From the NCBI RefSeq assembly GCF_003061515.1, contig NZ_CP028924.1:1550001-1614000 (forward strand): 64,000 bases of DNA. Direction: 5' to 3'. This DNA comes from Colwellia sp. Arc7-D. GTDB lineage: Bacteria; Pseudomonadota; Gammaproteobacteria; Enterobacterales; Alteromonadaceae. Both the position numbers and the translations under genes were made by a program. Below, piece by piece: positions 8,903 through 18,635 of the stretch (the first letter of the stretch is position 1; each line of letters begins with the position of its first letter). The notes beneath the pieces were generated by a model. The model was not told where the DNA came from. It saw only the letters and a list, made by a program, of their open reading frames with translations, and did not search any database.

Positions 8903-9149
8903 CTACGGTACCTGACTATTTTATATGTTAAATATGGCGTTCCAACAGCAATGACCATATTCGCATTTAGGTCATTAAGGCTAACATTCTTGTGTATATT
9001 TTAAACTAATAAAAATTTTTTATTTACTCGCTTTTACTCATTTATTGTTTTAATTATCATTTTTTAAAAGCGATTGTTGTTGAAAGCCATTAAGGCTAAC
9101 GGCATTATCGAATAATACCAATTGACTAAGTAATAAAGGTGGAGCAATT
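8903..9149. promoter_or_regulatory. Divergent glpD-glpK promoter region with 13-base direct repeat
   Basis: The 13-mer CATTAAGGCTAAC occurs twice, at 8973-8985 and 9088-9100, flanking an AT-rich core. The first copy overlaps an inverted repeat AATGACC (8950-8956) / GGTCATT (8970-8976). The second overlaps AGCC-ATTAA-GGCT. The placement suggests operator sites controlling both genes. They do not resemble the E. coli GlpR operator as I know it. Confidence 0.45.
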
Positions 9150-10625
9150 TTGAAGTACTTATTAGCCATCGATCAAGGAACAACAAGCTCAAGGGCGATA
9201 CTTTTTACTAAGCTTGGGAAAGTGCATGCATCTGCGCAAGAGGAGTTTGAACAACACTTCCCGCACGATGGCTGGGTTGAACATAACCCAAGTGATATTT
9301 GGCAAACTGTCTTGCGTACTTGTCGAAAAGTACTTGCTGACAATAATGTTCAAGCGACAGAGGTAATTGCCATAGGTATTACTAACCAAAGGGAAACCAC
9401 CTTGGTGTGGGACCGAAAAACGGGCGACCCTATTTATAATGCTATTGTTTGGCAAGATAGGCGCACATCGGATTATTGTCGAACAATATCTAGCCCTGCA
9501 GTAGAAGAACTGATTAATCATAAAACCGGCTTGTTACTCGACCCTTATTTTTCAGCCACTAAAATTCGCTGGATACTCGATAATGTTGAAGGAGCACAAG
9601 AAAAAGCTGAAAATGGTGAGCTAGCATTTGGTACGGTTGATAGTTTTTTATTGTGGCACCTTACAGGTCAAAAAGAACATAAAACTGATGCGACTAATGC
9701 CTCAAGAACCATGATTTTTAATATTCATGAACAAGCTTGGGATCAAAAGCTACTTGAGTTGTTTAATATTCCCGCCGCCATGTTACCCGATGTGATGGAT
9801 TCATCAGATAACTTTGGCTATGTCGATAGTGCATTACTTGGCAGTGAAATTGCCATTTTAGCTATGGCAGGCGATCAACAAGCGGCTTTATTTGGTCAAG
9901 CATGTTTTGATGAAGGTATGGCGAAAAGCACCTATGGTACAGGCTGTTTCTTAATGCTGAATACTGGTAGTAAGGCGCTTAAGTCTAAAAATAGATTATT
10001 AACGACAGTTGCTTATCGATTAAAGGGTAAACCAACGTATGCTATTGAAGGCAGTATTTTCATGGCTGGCGCGACCATTCAATGGATTAGAGATGGCTTA
10101 AAATTAATAGGCTCTGCATGTGAAACAGAATCAATTGCCGAAAAAGTGCCGCTAGATCATGGGGTTTTTCTTGTGCCGGCATTTACCGGCTTGGGCGCAC
10201 CTTATTGGGACCCTAATGCACGAGGAGCCATATTGGGTTTAACGCGAGATTCGGGCATTAATGAAATTGTGACAGCTGGCCTGCAATCTGTTTGTTATCA
10301 AACCAAAGACCTACAAAAAGCCATGGAGAATGACGGTATTAGACCCAGTGTTATTCGTGTTGATGGTGGTATGGTGACTAACAATTGGTTGTTGAGTTTT
10401 CTGTCTAATATCTTAGGAGCAACGATTGATCGCCCTGAAATAACTGAAACAACGGCACTAGGCGCTGCTTACTTAGCAGGGTTAAAAGCAGGGGTGTATA
10501 GCTCGACAGAAGAGCTAGCAAAAATGTGGCAATGTGAAAAGCGCTTTACCCCGTCAATTGATAACGCACAACGAAATATTTTATATGGAAAGTGGCTAGC
10601 TGCGGTGCAAAGAGTCAAAAGTTAA
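9150..10625 (+). CDS. glpK: Glycerol kinase
   Basis: A 491-residue cytoplasmic FGGY-family kinase that phosphorylates glycerol to glycerol-3-phosphate with ATP. It shows the N-terminal phosphate loop [12 protein letters not shown], the substrate region [15 protein letters not shown] and AIVWQDRRT, and the C-terminal adenosine-site motifs [13 protein letters not shown] and LRVDGGM-like [14 protein letters not shown]. Start is TTG at 9150, chosen because AAGGTGGAG lies 6 bases before it and the family motif begins at residue 8 (expected position); no ATG fits. Divergent from glpD. A weak terminator follows. Confidence 0.97.
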   Translation: MKYLLAIDQGTTSSRAILFTKLGKVHASAQEEFEQHFPHDGWVEHNPSDIWQTVLRTCRKVLADNNVQATEVIAIGITNQRETTLVWDRKTGDPIYNAIVWQDRRTSDYCRTISSPAVEELINHKTGLLLDPYFSATKIRWILDNVEGAQEKAENGELAFGTVDSFLLWHLTGQKEHKTDATNASRTMIFNIHEQAWDQKLLELFNIPAAMLPDVMDSSDNFGYVDSALLGSEIAILAMAGDQQAALFGQACFDEGMAKSTYGTGCFLMLNTGSKALKSKNRLLTTVAYRLKGKPTYAIEGSIFMAGATIQWIRDGLKLIGSACETESIAEKVPLDHGVFLVPAFTGLGAPYWDPNARGAILGLTRDSGINEIVTAGLQSVCYQTKDLQKAMENDGIRPSVIRVDGGMVTNNWLLSFLSNILGATIDRPEITETTALGAAYLAGLKAGVYSSTEELAKMWQCEKRFTPSIDNAQRNILYGKWLAAVQRVKS

Positions 10626-10652
10626 TTAGCTACTTTAAACTTATAAGAAAAA

Positions 10653-10682
10653 GGCACAAATTATCTAATGCCCGTTTTTTTT
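10653..10682 (+). terminator. Weak intrinsic terminator of glpK
   Basis: A short GGCA (10653-10656) / TGCC (10669-10672) stem, flanked by A-rich and T-rich runs that can extend the pairing, is followed by eight T at 10675-10682. Confidence 0.5.
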
Positions 10683-10747
10683 AACTTTGTTCATGTTTGC
10701 TTTTTTTCTTTTGGTATTGCTTGTTTTGGGAAGTTTTCTTTAGTTAA

Positions 10748-10784
10748 TAATGACGATGAGTATGTTAAACACTCATCGTCATTA
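10748..10784. terminator. Strong hairpin between convergent glpK and malQ
   Basis: Perfect 14-bp inverted repeat TAATGACGATGAGT (10748-10761) / ACTCATCGTCATTA (10771-10784), with a 9-base loop. It lies between two convergent genes and probably helps stop transcription from either side, although no long T-run is attached. Confidence 0.6.
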
Positions 10785-10811
10785 ATAGCCTTATTCCTTT
10801 GATTTATTTAA

Positions 10812-13010
10812 TTATTTCGGCCTAGCGATATTCATTGCTTGTGCTATTGCTTGTACTGAATTTGTTTTATCAAAGTCTTCCACCGACACGGGTAATTTTT
10901 GTAACCAATTTGGGTGTTGATCAATTGTACCTGGAATATTTACTTGCTCAGTTAACTCTAAAGCGTCTTCTAAAGGAATAAGCTGGAGGTGACTTGAAGA
11001 TTTTGCTAGATACTTTTGTACTGCAACACTTAACTCGTTATTCATTTGTGCAGGTTCAAGCTGTGGTGCTTTACTCATGTCGATAACTTGAAGATCATTT
11101 AAAGCAGCAATCAGGTTTTCACGTTCACTGACTCGCGCATTTCTATCTGCAAGCCCAGCTTCATCATTAGGGTAGAGATTAAGTTGTTGACGCCATTGTA
11201 AATCTCGTCCTTGCCACCAACCGGTTAATGTAGATGTATCATGCGTGGCAACAGTAACAACTGATTGTGTAGGGAAGTTATCAGGACGCTTAAATAAACC
11301 AGAATCCCAGCGTTCAAAAAAGAGTACTTTAAAAGATAACAGGCCTGCATTTTGAATGGTTTCACTGAAACCTTCAGGAACATTACCTAAGTCTTCTCCT
11401 ATAACAACACAATTATTTCGACGAGATTCTAAAGCAATAATGCGTAAAATATCATCCCATGGAAAACTGATATAAACCCCTTCATCGGCTTCCATACCCG
11501 GAGCAACCCAATATTGGCGCATTAGTCCTAAAATATGATCAATGCGCAAAGCTCCAGCATATTGCATGCTACTTCTTAATGCTTTTACTAAAGGCTGATA
11601 GCCTTGTTTTTGCAGAGCTACTGGATTTATTGGTGTTAACCCCCAGTTTTGTCCTAAGGGATTCATGCCATCGGGTGGTGCGCCGATTGATGCGCCTGCC
11701 ACATAAACTTCTTTATCTGACCAAACATCAAAGCCTGAGCCGTCACAACCCACAGCCAAATCGAGATATAAACCTATCGCCATCTCTTTATCGACTGTTA
11801 GTTGAGAAACAGCGTTTAATTGTTGATGTGCTAGCCACTGTAAAAAACAAAAGTATTCAATACGTTTAGCATGAGAGAGTTTAAATTTATGTACTTCTTC
11901 GCTATCAGGATCTTGAAATTTTATTGGCCAATCAGGCCAACCATAAGTATTTTCATCAGCTAAATGAAAATGTTCATACAAAGCATCAAAAGTAGCGAAA
12001 CGTTGTAAGTCATGGCCATTTATTTGTTTAAAGTGCTCAAATTCAACGGCCATATTTTTATAGCATGTATTATTACTTTTAGCGGTAGAGTTTACGCAAA
12101 AATCTTCAAACAATATGGCTACGATTTCAAACTTTAATTTTGCAACTTCAGGGTAATCAACCAAGCTACTTGCTTTTGTATTAGCAATGCGCTGTTGAAA
12201 TGCTTCACTGTTTACTTCTGTTTGTGCAAGTTCACAAAGTTCAAAATTCGGGATTTTGCTGACATCTATATAAAGTGGGTTCAAAAAGCAGCGACTAGAA
12301 GGTGAGTAAGGACTTCTATGTGCAGGATTATTTTGATAAAGCGGGTGCAATGGGTTTAGCCCAATGGTTGCCGCCTGTTGCTTAGCTGATTTTTTAACAA
12401 GCTCAGCTAAATCTGTAAAATCACCCATTCCCCAATTATCTTTACTCAGTAGTGAATATAATTGCGCGGTATAACCCCATGCTTTATTGCTTGACGCTTC
12501 TTGTACGCTGAAGCAGGTTTTGGGCGCGTAAATAAGCGGGCAACTTGTTTGGGTCTCACCAAAACTGATCGTAAATTGATAATAACCTTGTTCTAAGCTT
12601 GGTAGATTTATTAAGTACTGACAATACTGTGTTTCATCAATTGTTGACTCTGCAATGACTTGCATGTCTTCAACATTAAAAGCCCCAACAACCTCATTGC
12701 CAATAGTGCTTCCAAGTTCAGGCGTGACTTTCCAATTGAGGAGTAAACTACCAATTTTAGGTAGGCTTACTCTGATGGTATGTTGCTGCTCTTCTAGCTT
12801 AACAATATGAACAACGGGTAAAACTTGAGTCCATTGGTTTTGATTCAACGTTGCAATTGAATTTGATAATGACGCTTCATCTAAATCAAAGCCCATCGCT
12901 TTTAATAAAGCGCTTTTCGCCTGATCTTTAGCATAAACCGTGTCGCCGAATGTACCGGTATAACTTGGATGAAAACCTACTAAATCTGCTAACTGTTCAA
13001 TGAGACTCAT
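10812..13010 (-). CDS. malQ: 4-alpha-glucanotransferase (amylomaltase)
   Basis: GH77 enzyme that moves glucan chains between maltodextrins, releasing glucose and making longer chains for phosphorylase. The domain order is an N-terminal beta-rich region (about 1-165), then the GH77 barrel with PLYQNNPAHRSPYSPSSRCF, GCDGSGFDVWSD, QNWGLTPINP, ALRIDHILGLMRQYWV (nucleophile Asp491) and VVIGEDLGNVPEGF. The final part holds THDTSTLTGWW and NIPGTIDQHPNW. The frame is open to 13064, but MSLIEQLADL at ATG 13008-13010 is the natural start, with an AAAGAG site just upstream; this gives 732 residues, near the 694-720 usual for proteobacteria. It is divergent from the glycogen genes. Confidence 0.96.
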   Translation of the reverse strand: MSLIEQLADLVGFHPSYTGTFGDTVYAKDQAKSALLKAMGFDLDEASLSNSIATLNQNQWTQVLPVVHIVKLEEQQHTIRVSLPKIGSLLLNWKVTPELGSTIGNEVVGAFNVEDMQVIAESTIDETQYCQYLINLPSLEQGYYQFTISFGETQTSCPLIYAPKTCFSVQEASSNKAWGYTAQLYSLLSKDNWGMGDFTDLAELVKKSAKQQAATIGLNPLHPLYQNNPAHRSPYSPSSRCFLNPLYIDVSKIPNFELCELAQTEVNSEAFQQRIANTKASSLVDYPEVAKLKFEIVAILFEDFCVNSTAKSNNTCYKNMAVEFEHFKQINGHDLQRFATFDALYEHFHLADENTYGWPDWPIKFQDPDSEEVHKFKLSHAKRIEYFCFLQWLAHQQLNAVSQLTVDKEMAIGLYLDLAVGCDGSGFDVWSDKEVYVAGASIGAPPDGMNPLGQNWGLTPINPVALQKQGYQPLVKALRSSMQYAGALRIDHILGLMRQYWVAPGMEADEGVYISFPWDDILRIIALESRRNNCVVIGEDLGNVPEGFSETIQNAGLLSFKVLFFERWDSGLFKRPDNFPTQSVVTVATHDTSTLTGWWQGRDLQWRQQLNLYPNDEAGLADRNARVSERENLIAALNDLQVIDMSKAPQLEPAQMNNELSVAVQKYLAKSSSHLQLIPLEDALELTEQVNIPGTIDQHPNWLQKLPVSVEDFDKTNSVQAIAQAMNIARPK

Positions 13011-13385
13011 ATCAACACTCTTTATATTGTGAAATAAAACTACATATTTTTGTAACTTTAACAAGTTTTAGGTTATAATTACAGCAAATAAAGCTTTGAA
13101 TGTACTTATTTTCGTTGTATATTTAACGCGTGTAATTTATTTACATAATTTTACAACAAAAATAATGTGGCATTACTTGTAAGTGGTTAAGACTACTTTA
13201 ATGACATATTAAGTTTTTATTATATAGTCGGCCCGATTTATGCTTTTTTCATCATGTCGACATATAAATCGGCTATTTTAAATTGAAAACGCGCATTATT
13301 GGGGCTTCGTAGTAATATTTAGCACTTAAATAAAGCAAAATCAGTAATGTTAAATTAATTAGTGCATGATTAATGGAGAATAACA
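13011..13385. promoter_or_regulatory. Divergent malQ / glycogen-cluster control region
   Basis: A 375-base AT-rich gap that must hold the malQ promoter and the promoter of the CBM48-led glycogen genes. The clear structure is an inverted repeat CCGATTTAT (13233-13241) / ATAAATCGG (13264-13272) with a 22-base T-rich loop. It could be a 5'-leader hairpin, an operator pair or a terminator-like stem. No confident -35/-10 pair was identified. Confidence 0.4.
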
Positions 13386-13685
13386 ATGCTAACTAAGAAA
13401 TTTTTTAAAACTAAAGATGAAACTGAAGTAACTTTTGAATTTAATAGAAGTGATGTAACTACGGCCTCATTGGTTGGTGATTTTAATGGCTGGCAAGCTA
13501 TTGAAATGAAGTTTAATAAAAAGTCAAAAACCTTTAAAACTAAGGTTAGATTACCTAAAGATGGAAGTTTTCATTTTCGCTACCTGTTAAACGACACGGA
13601 ATGGGAAAATGATTATCAAGCTGACCAATACTTAGCTAATGAGTTTGGCACTGAAAATAGTGTCGTACTGACTACGGCTTTATAA
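13386..13685 (+). CDS. Free-standing CBM48 (isoamylase N-terminal-like) glycogen-binding protein
   Basis: A 99-residue protein consisting almost wholly of one early-set beta-sandwich domain of the CBM48/AMPK-beta glycogen-binding class. The signature ASLVGDFNGW at residues about 29-38 and FHFRYLLNDTEWENDY at about 61-76 are the parts that pack against alpha-glucans in branching and debranching enzymes. There is no catalytic domain and no signal peptide, so it should act in the cytoplasm. ATG 13386 follows ATGGAGAATAAC (GGAG site). A strong terminator follows directly, so this gene may be expressed at a higher or different level than the downstream enzymes. The role (glycogen anchor, regulator or targeting factor) is inference. 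Confidence 0.88.
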   Translation: MLTKKFFKTKDETEVTFEFNRSDVTTASLVGDFNGWQAIEMKFNKKSKTFKTKVRLPKDGSFHFRYLLNDTEWENDYQADQYLANEFGTENSVVLTTAL

Positions 13686-13708
13686 AAAGCCAAAGAAATA
13701 TTTATGAT

Positions 13709-13740
13709 AAGCAAAGCCTTGTATTAAGGCTTTGCTTTTA
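13709..13740 (+). terminator. Intrinsic terminator after the CBM48 gene
   Basis: Perfect 12-bp stem AAGCAAAGCCTT (13709-13720) / AAGGCTTTGCTT (13726-13737), 5-base loop, ending in a short T-run. It separates the CBM48 gene from glgX. Confidence 0.88.
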
Positions 13741-13915
13741 CTTTATAAAATATATGTATTGAATTGAACTAAAGTTAAAAACTAGTGTTTAATTTATTTA
13801 GAATGTAACTTTTAAATTTAGATTTATGAAAGCGTTTATCTACTTATTATTTTAAGCAAACTGACATGTTGTAGTAAATGCTACAACCATCATCAATTTT
13901 CTTCACTGGAGAAAC

Positions 13916-16000
13916 ATGGAACAATTTAGAATGGAACCCGGAAGAGTACATCCAATAGGCACAACTGTTGATGATACCGGTGTTAATTTTGCTATTTTTT
14001 CAGCACATGCTGAAAAAATTGAATTGTGTATTTTTGATGAGCAAGGTGAAAAAGAGCTAGAGCGTTTTATTTTACCGGCATGTGAACATAATATTTGGCA
14101 TGGTTTCCTTAAAGGTGCTAAAGCCGGTTTAGTCTATGGTTATAGGGTATATGGACCTTATAGACCAGAGTTTGGTCATCGTTTTAATCACCATAAATTA
14201 TTATTAGATCCTTATGCAAAAGCATTAAAAGGCAATTTCTCATGGTCTGAACGCCATTTTGCTTATAACATTCATGACCCTAAAAAAGATTTATCTTTTG
14301 ATGATAGAGATAATGCCGATGTGATGCTGAAAGCTGTTGTTATGGATGCTTCTGCGCCGCTTGTTCCAAGAAAACCAATTGCTTGGAAAAACACGGTTAT
14401 TTACGAAGGTCATGTAAAAGGTTTAACAGCACTAAACCCGAAAGTTCCCGAAGCCTTACGTGGATCATTTCTAGGTATTAGTCACCCAGCTATGATCGCC
14501 CATTATCGTGCTATCGGTATTACCACGATTGAATTATTGCCAGTACAACAATTTATTTCTGAACAATTTCTTACCGACAAAAAACTTTCAAATTATTGGG
14601 GCTATAACTCATTAGCGTTTTTTGTTCCGCATAAAGATTATTTAAATCAGCACCAAATTCGTGACTTTCAACGCATGGTTGATGAACTTCATCAAGCCGG
14701 TTTTGAGGTGCTTATTGATGTGGTTTATAACCATACTTGTGAAGGTAACCGTTTAGGGCCAACACTAAGCTTTCGAGGGATAGATAACCATTCATACTAC
14801 CGATTAAACCCAGCTGAACCGCGATATTATATTAATGATACTGGCTGTGGAAATACTATCAATATTAGCCATCCGCGTGTATTACAGATGGTAATGGATA
14901 GTTTGCGTTATTGGGTACAAGTGATGGGAGTTGATGGTTTTAGGTTTGATTTAGCCACCATATTAGGCCGTGAATTACATGGCTTTGATAAAAGTAATGG
15001 CTTTTTAGATGCAGTATTACAAGACCCCATTTTAAGTAGTGTAAAAGTTATAGCAGAGCCTTGGGATATTGGTCCTGGCGGTTATCAATTAGGTGGATTT
15101 CCATCGCCGTGGTCTGAATGGAACGATCGTTACCGTGACACCATGAGACGCTATTGGCGCGGAGACAAAGGTTTGTTACCTGAATTTGCTCGCAGAATTC
15201 ATGGTTCGAGTGACATTTTTGAGCACAGTGGACGTCAGCCATTTGCTAGTATCAATTTTCTTTGTAGCCATGATGGCAATACGCTGCGCGATTTAGTCAG
15301 TTTCCAAGACCGACATAATGAAGCAAATGGCGAAAATAACCGCGATGGTCATTCAGATAATTTTGCGCATAATCACGGTATTGAAGGTGAAACTACCGAC
15401 ACTGCCATACAGTCAGTTCGATTACGCCAAATTAAAAATATGATGGCAACACTTATGCTATCTCAAGGCGTGCCAATGATACTGGCAGGTGATGAAATAG
15501 GCCGTACACAAAAAGGTAATAATAATGCCTACTGCCAAGACAACGAAATAAATTGGTTAGATTGGGATGATAATGCGTTATATGCTCAAGAACTTAAGGG
15601 TTTTACGGCTAAATTAAGTGAACTTAGAAAACGCTTTTCTATGTTGACCCATGATCATTTTATTCACAAAGATGATACAAAATCTTCGGTGGATATTATT
15701 TGGTATCACCCATCTGGCTTTGAGATGCAAAAAGATCATTGGCACTCACATCATGCCGCGACGTTAGGTTATTTGATACATGAAAAAGCGCCCAATAGCC
15801 CGTCTCTTTTGTGTCTTTTCCATGCAGGTGCTGAACCGGTTGAATTTCAATTACCGATGATTGATGAAATACAACATTGGCAAGTCATGATAGATACAAC
15901 AGCAATTACTGAACAAGAAGACGTTTTAAATATACCCGCAGAACGCGTAATTACCATGGCACCATTTTCAACAATTGTTTTATTAAACGATTGTTTATAA
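13916..16000 (+). CDS. glgX: Glycogen debranching enzyme GlgX
   Basis: A 694-residue GH13 isoamylase-type enzyme that hydrolyses alpha-1,6 branches of phosphorylase-trimmed glycogen. An N-terminal CBM48 domain covers about residues 8-110 (GVNFAIFSAHAEKIELCIFD), then the TIM barrel: LLPVQQF, DVVYNHTCEGN, GVDGFRFDLATILGR with nucleophile Asp345, VIAEPWDIGPGGYQLG with acid Glu381, and NFLCSHDGNTLRDLV. Length is close to the E. coli enzyme (657). ATG 13916 follows GGAGAAAC; an in-frame ATG four codons in is less likely. A small hairpin GTTGTAG/CTACAAC at 13868-13887 lies in its leader. It is followed 23 bases later by glgP. Confidence 0.96.
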   Translation: MEQFRMEPGRVHPIGTTVDDTGVNFAIFSAHAEKIELCIFDEQGEKELERFILPACEHNIWHGFLKGAKAGLVYGYRVYGPYRPEFGHRFNHHKLLLDPYAKALKGNFSWSERHFAYNIHDPKKDLSFDDRDNADVMLKAVVMDASAPLVPRKPIAWKNTVIYEGHVKGLTALNPKVPEALRGSFLGISHPAMIAHYRAIGITTIELLPVQQFISEQFLTDKKLSNYWGYNSLAFFVPHKDYLNQHQIRDFQRMVDELHQAGFEVLIDVVYNHTCEGNRLGPTLSFRGIDNHSYYRLNPAEPRYYINDTGCGNTINISHPRVLQMVMDSLRYWVQVMGVDGFRFDLATILGRELHGFDKSNGFLDAVLQDPILSSVKVIAEPWDIGPGGYQLGGFPSPWSEWNDRYRDTMRRYWRGDKGLLPEFARRIHGSSDIFEHSGRQPFASINFLCSHDGNTLRDLVSFQDRHNEANGENNRDGHSDNFAHNHGIEGETTDTAIQSVRLRQIKNMMATLMLSQGVPMILAGDEIGRTQKGNNNAYCQDNEINWLDWDDNALYAQELKGFTAKLSELRKRFSMLTHDHFIHKDDTKSSVDIIWYHPSGFEMQKDHWHSHHAATLGYLIHEKAPNSPSLLCLFHAGAEPVEFQLPMIDEIQHWQVMIDTTAITEQEDVLNIPAERVITMAPFSTIVLLNDCL

Positions 16001-16023
16001 ATAACAAATAGGAAGCACTCATT

Positions 16024-18486
16024 GTGAATAACGAAAAAAACATATGTGAAATTACTTCATCAGATGGCAGTGTTTTAATGAATGAACACACTTTTACTGA
16101 AGATTTGGCGCGACATTTCCATTTTTCACTTGGTCGTGACAAGGTGCAAGACTCTCACTTATACCTTTATAACGCACTTGCCATTACCATTCGTGACCGT
16201 TTAGTTGCCCAATGGCGAGAAACACGTGAGACCCGTGGACATCAGCGCCGTGTTGGTTATATATCACTAGAGTTTTTAATGGGCAGAACACTTAATAATG
16301 CTATTTTAAACTTAGATTTAGACGACACAGTTCGTGATGCGTTAAAAGGTTATTGCTGTGATCTAGAAGATGTTGAGCAAGCAGAGCATGACGCAGGACT
16401 AGGTAATGGTGGTTTAGGACGACTAGCCGCTTGTTTTCTAGATAGTTGTGCTAGTTTAGCTTTACCCGTTATTGGTTACGGTATTCGTTATGAATACGGC
16501 ATGTTTAATCAACAAATTAAAAATGGTGCGCAAATAGAGCATCCTGATAATTGGTTACGTAATGGTAACCCTTGGGAAATTGCGGCGCCTGAAAAAGCGA
16601 TCAGAGTTAAATTTTTTGGTCAAGTTGATGTAATTAAAAAGCGCAGCGGTCAACAATACCGTCAATGGAATAACACCCAAGATGTACTTGCTGTTCCTTA
16701 TGATATGCCGATTCCAGGTTATCAAAATGGTATTGTGAATACTTTAAGGTTATGGAAATCTGAAGCGACTGATGAATTTGACCTTGGTGAGTTTAACGCC
16801 GGTAGTTATACCGAGTCAGTGGCTAAAAAGAATCTAGCCGAACAAATTACGATGGTGCTGTACCCAAATGACACCAGTGAAAACGGTAAAGAACTTCGTT
16901 TACGTCAACAATACTTTTTATCTTCAGCATCTTTGCAAGATACTATAAATAGTTATGTCGAAAATTGTGGCAATAATTTTGATGAGTTTATTGCGCTAAA
17001 TAGCTTTCAACTAAATGATACTCACCCAAGTATTGCGGTGCCTGAGTTGATGCGAATTTTAATGGATGATTATGCAATCTCATGGGATGACGCATGGAAT
17101 ATCACCACAAAAACGATGGCTTACACTAACCATACGTTATTACCTGAAGCATTAGAAAAGTGGCCGGTTAGTTTATTTGCGAACTTATTACCACGTATCT
17201 TAGAAATTATTTACGAAATTAATGCGCGTTTCCTTCAACAAGTTGCGGTTGCATGGCCGGGCGATTCAAATAAACAACAAGCGTTGTCACTGATTGAAGA
17301 AAGCCACGAACCTCAAGTTCGTATGGCGCACTTAGCTATTGTGGGTAGTTACTCAGTTAATGGTGTTGCAGCGTTACATACCAAGCTTTTAAAAGCAGGT
17401 TTGTTTAATGACTTTTATCAATTGTGGCCTGACAAATTTAACAACAAAACTAATGGCGTTACACCACGTCGCTGGTTATCGCATTGTAATAACAGTTTAG
17501 CTGATCTTATCTCAAGTAAAATTGATAAAAATTGGGTTGCTGATTTTGCCCATGTTGAGAAGTTAGGGAAATTTTCTGAAGATCATGCTTTCCAAAAACA
17601 GTGGCAAGAGAGCAAAAAAGCCAATAAAGTCGTTTTAGCTGAGTTTGTAGAAAAAGCTACGGGTGTTAAGTTTGATGTAGATATGATGTTTGATGTACAA
17701 GTTAAACGTATTCATGAATACAAACGTCAACTACTAAATATTTTACACGTTATTGGCCTATATGACCGAATTCGTAAAGGTGATACTGCCGATATAACTC
17801 CGCGTTGTGTCCTTATTGGCGGTAAAGCAGCGCCCGGTTATGTTATGGCAAAAGAGATTATTAAATTAATCAATAATGTTGCTGACACCATTAACTTAGA
17901 TCCAAAAGCCGCTAAGTTTTTAAAAGTTGCTTTCGTACCTAACTACAATGTTTCTGCCATGGAAATTATTTGTCCTGCTACTGACTTATCAGAACAAATT
18001 TCAACAGCAGGTAAAGAAGCATCAGGTACCGGCAACATGAAATTTATGATGAATGGTGCATTAACAATTGGTACATTAGATGGTGCAAATATCGAAATTA
18101 GAGATGCCGTTGGAGCGGAGAACTTTTTCCTATTTGGTGCTCAAGCTCATGAAATTTCGGATATTAGAGAAAATTATCAACCTAATGAGATCATAGCTAA
18201 TTCTGAAACATTATCAGCGGTTATGCACTTGTTAGAAAGCGGTCACTTTAATTTATTTGAACCAGGTATTTTTGATTCAATTATAAAAACAATACGTGAC
18301 CCACATGATATGTGGTTAACAGCGTACGATTTTGATAGTTATTTTCAAGCTCAGCGAAGTGTTGATAAAACTTATCAAGATCAAACTCTGTGGACTAAAA
18401 TGAGTATTTTAAACACTGCAGCAAGTGGTGTGTTTTCGAGCGATCATACGATCAGGCAGTATCGAGATGAAATATGGAAGCTTTAG
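16024..18486 (+). CDS. glgP: Glycogen phosphorylase
   Basis: An 820-residue PLP enzyme (GT35) that releases glucose-1-phosphate from the non-reducing ends of glycogen or maltodextrin. Landmarks are YISLEFLMGRTLNNAILNL, GLGNGGLGRLAACFLDS, LNDTHPSIAVPELMRIL, KRIHEYKRQLLNILHVIG and EASGTGNMKFMMNGALTIGT, where Lys673 binds PLP. Length equals the 790-830 norm. The start is GTG at 16024, 10 bases after AGGA; an ATG at 16078 is the alternative, but the sequence before it is plausible protein. It is in the same direction as glgX with a 23-base gap, so probably cotranscribed. The final DEIWKL is typical. Confidence 0.97.
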   Translation: MNNEKNICEITSSDGSVLMNEHTFTEDLARHFHFSLGRDKVQDSHLYLYNALAITIRDRLVAQWRETRETRGHQRRVGYISLEFLMGRTLNNAILNLDLDDTVRDALKGYCCDLEDVEQAEHDAGLGNGGLGRLAACFLDSCASLALPVIGYGIRYEYGMFNQQIKNGAQIEHPDNWLRNGNPWEIAAPEKAIRVKFFGQVDVIKKRSGQQYRQWNNTQDVLAVPYDMPIPGYQNGIVNTLRLWKSEATDEFDLGEFNAGSYTESVAKKNLAEQITMVLYPNDTSENGKELRLRQQYFLSSASLQDTINSYVENCGNNFDEFIALNSFQLNDTHPSIAVPELMRILMDDYAISWDDAWNITTKTMAYTNHTLLPEALEKWPVSLFANLLPRILEIIYEINARFLQQVAVAWPGDSNKQQALSLIEESHEPQVRMAHLAIVGSYSVNGVAALHTKLLKAGLFNDFYQLWPDKFNNKTNGVTPRRWLSHCNNSLADLISSKIDKNWVADFAHVEKLGKFSEDHAFQKQWQESKKANKVVLAEFVEKATGVKFDVDMMFDVQVKRIHEYKRQLLNILHVIGLYDRIRKGDTADITPRCVLIGGKAAPGYVMAKEIIKLINNVADTINLDPKAAKFLKVAFVPNYNVSAMEIICPATDLSEQISTAGKEASGTGNMKFMMNGALTIGTLDGANIEIRDAVGAENFFLFGAQAHEISDIRENYQPNEIIANSETLSAVMHLLESGHFNLFEPGIFDSIIKTIRDPHDMWLTAYDFDSYFQAQRSVDKTYQDQTLWTKMSILNTAASGVFSSDHTIRQYRDEIWKL

Positions 18487-18509
18487 TAATTTACTCTGTG
18501 CTAAGTTGA

Positions 18510-18566
18510 TTAATGAATTGGCCATTTTTAGTTATTTAAAATAAGCGTGGCCACGTTATTAATTCA
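18510..18566 (+). other. Imperfect inverted repeat between glgP and glgC
   Basis: TGGCCA (18519-18524) and TGGCCA (18548-18553), with flanking TTAAT/ATTAA, can form an interrupted stem across the 149-base gap. It may be an mRNA-processing or attenuation structure. Weak evidence. Confidence 0.3.
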
Positions 18567-18635
18567 ACCAGTATTAAAAAGTAAAAGGCTATTTAATGAA
18601 CGTTAATTAATGTTTGTAAAGGTAAAGGATACGTT

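Noticed and set aside
13011..13064. Longer N-terminus for malQ
   Set aside because: The added residues LKLQKYVVLFHNIKSVD do not look like the family start, while MSLIEQLADL with its own ribosome site does.
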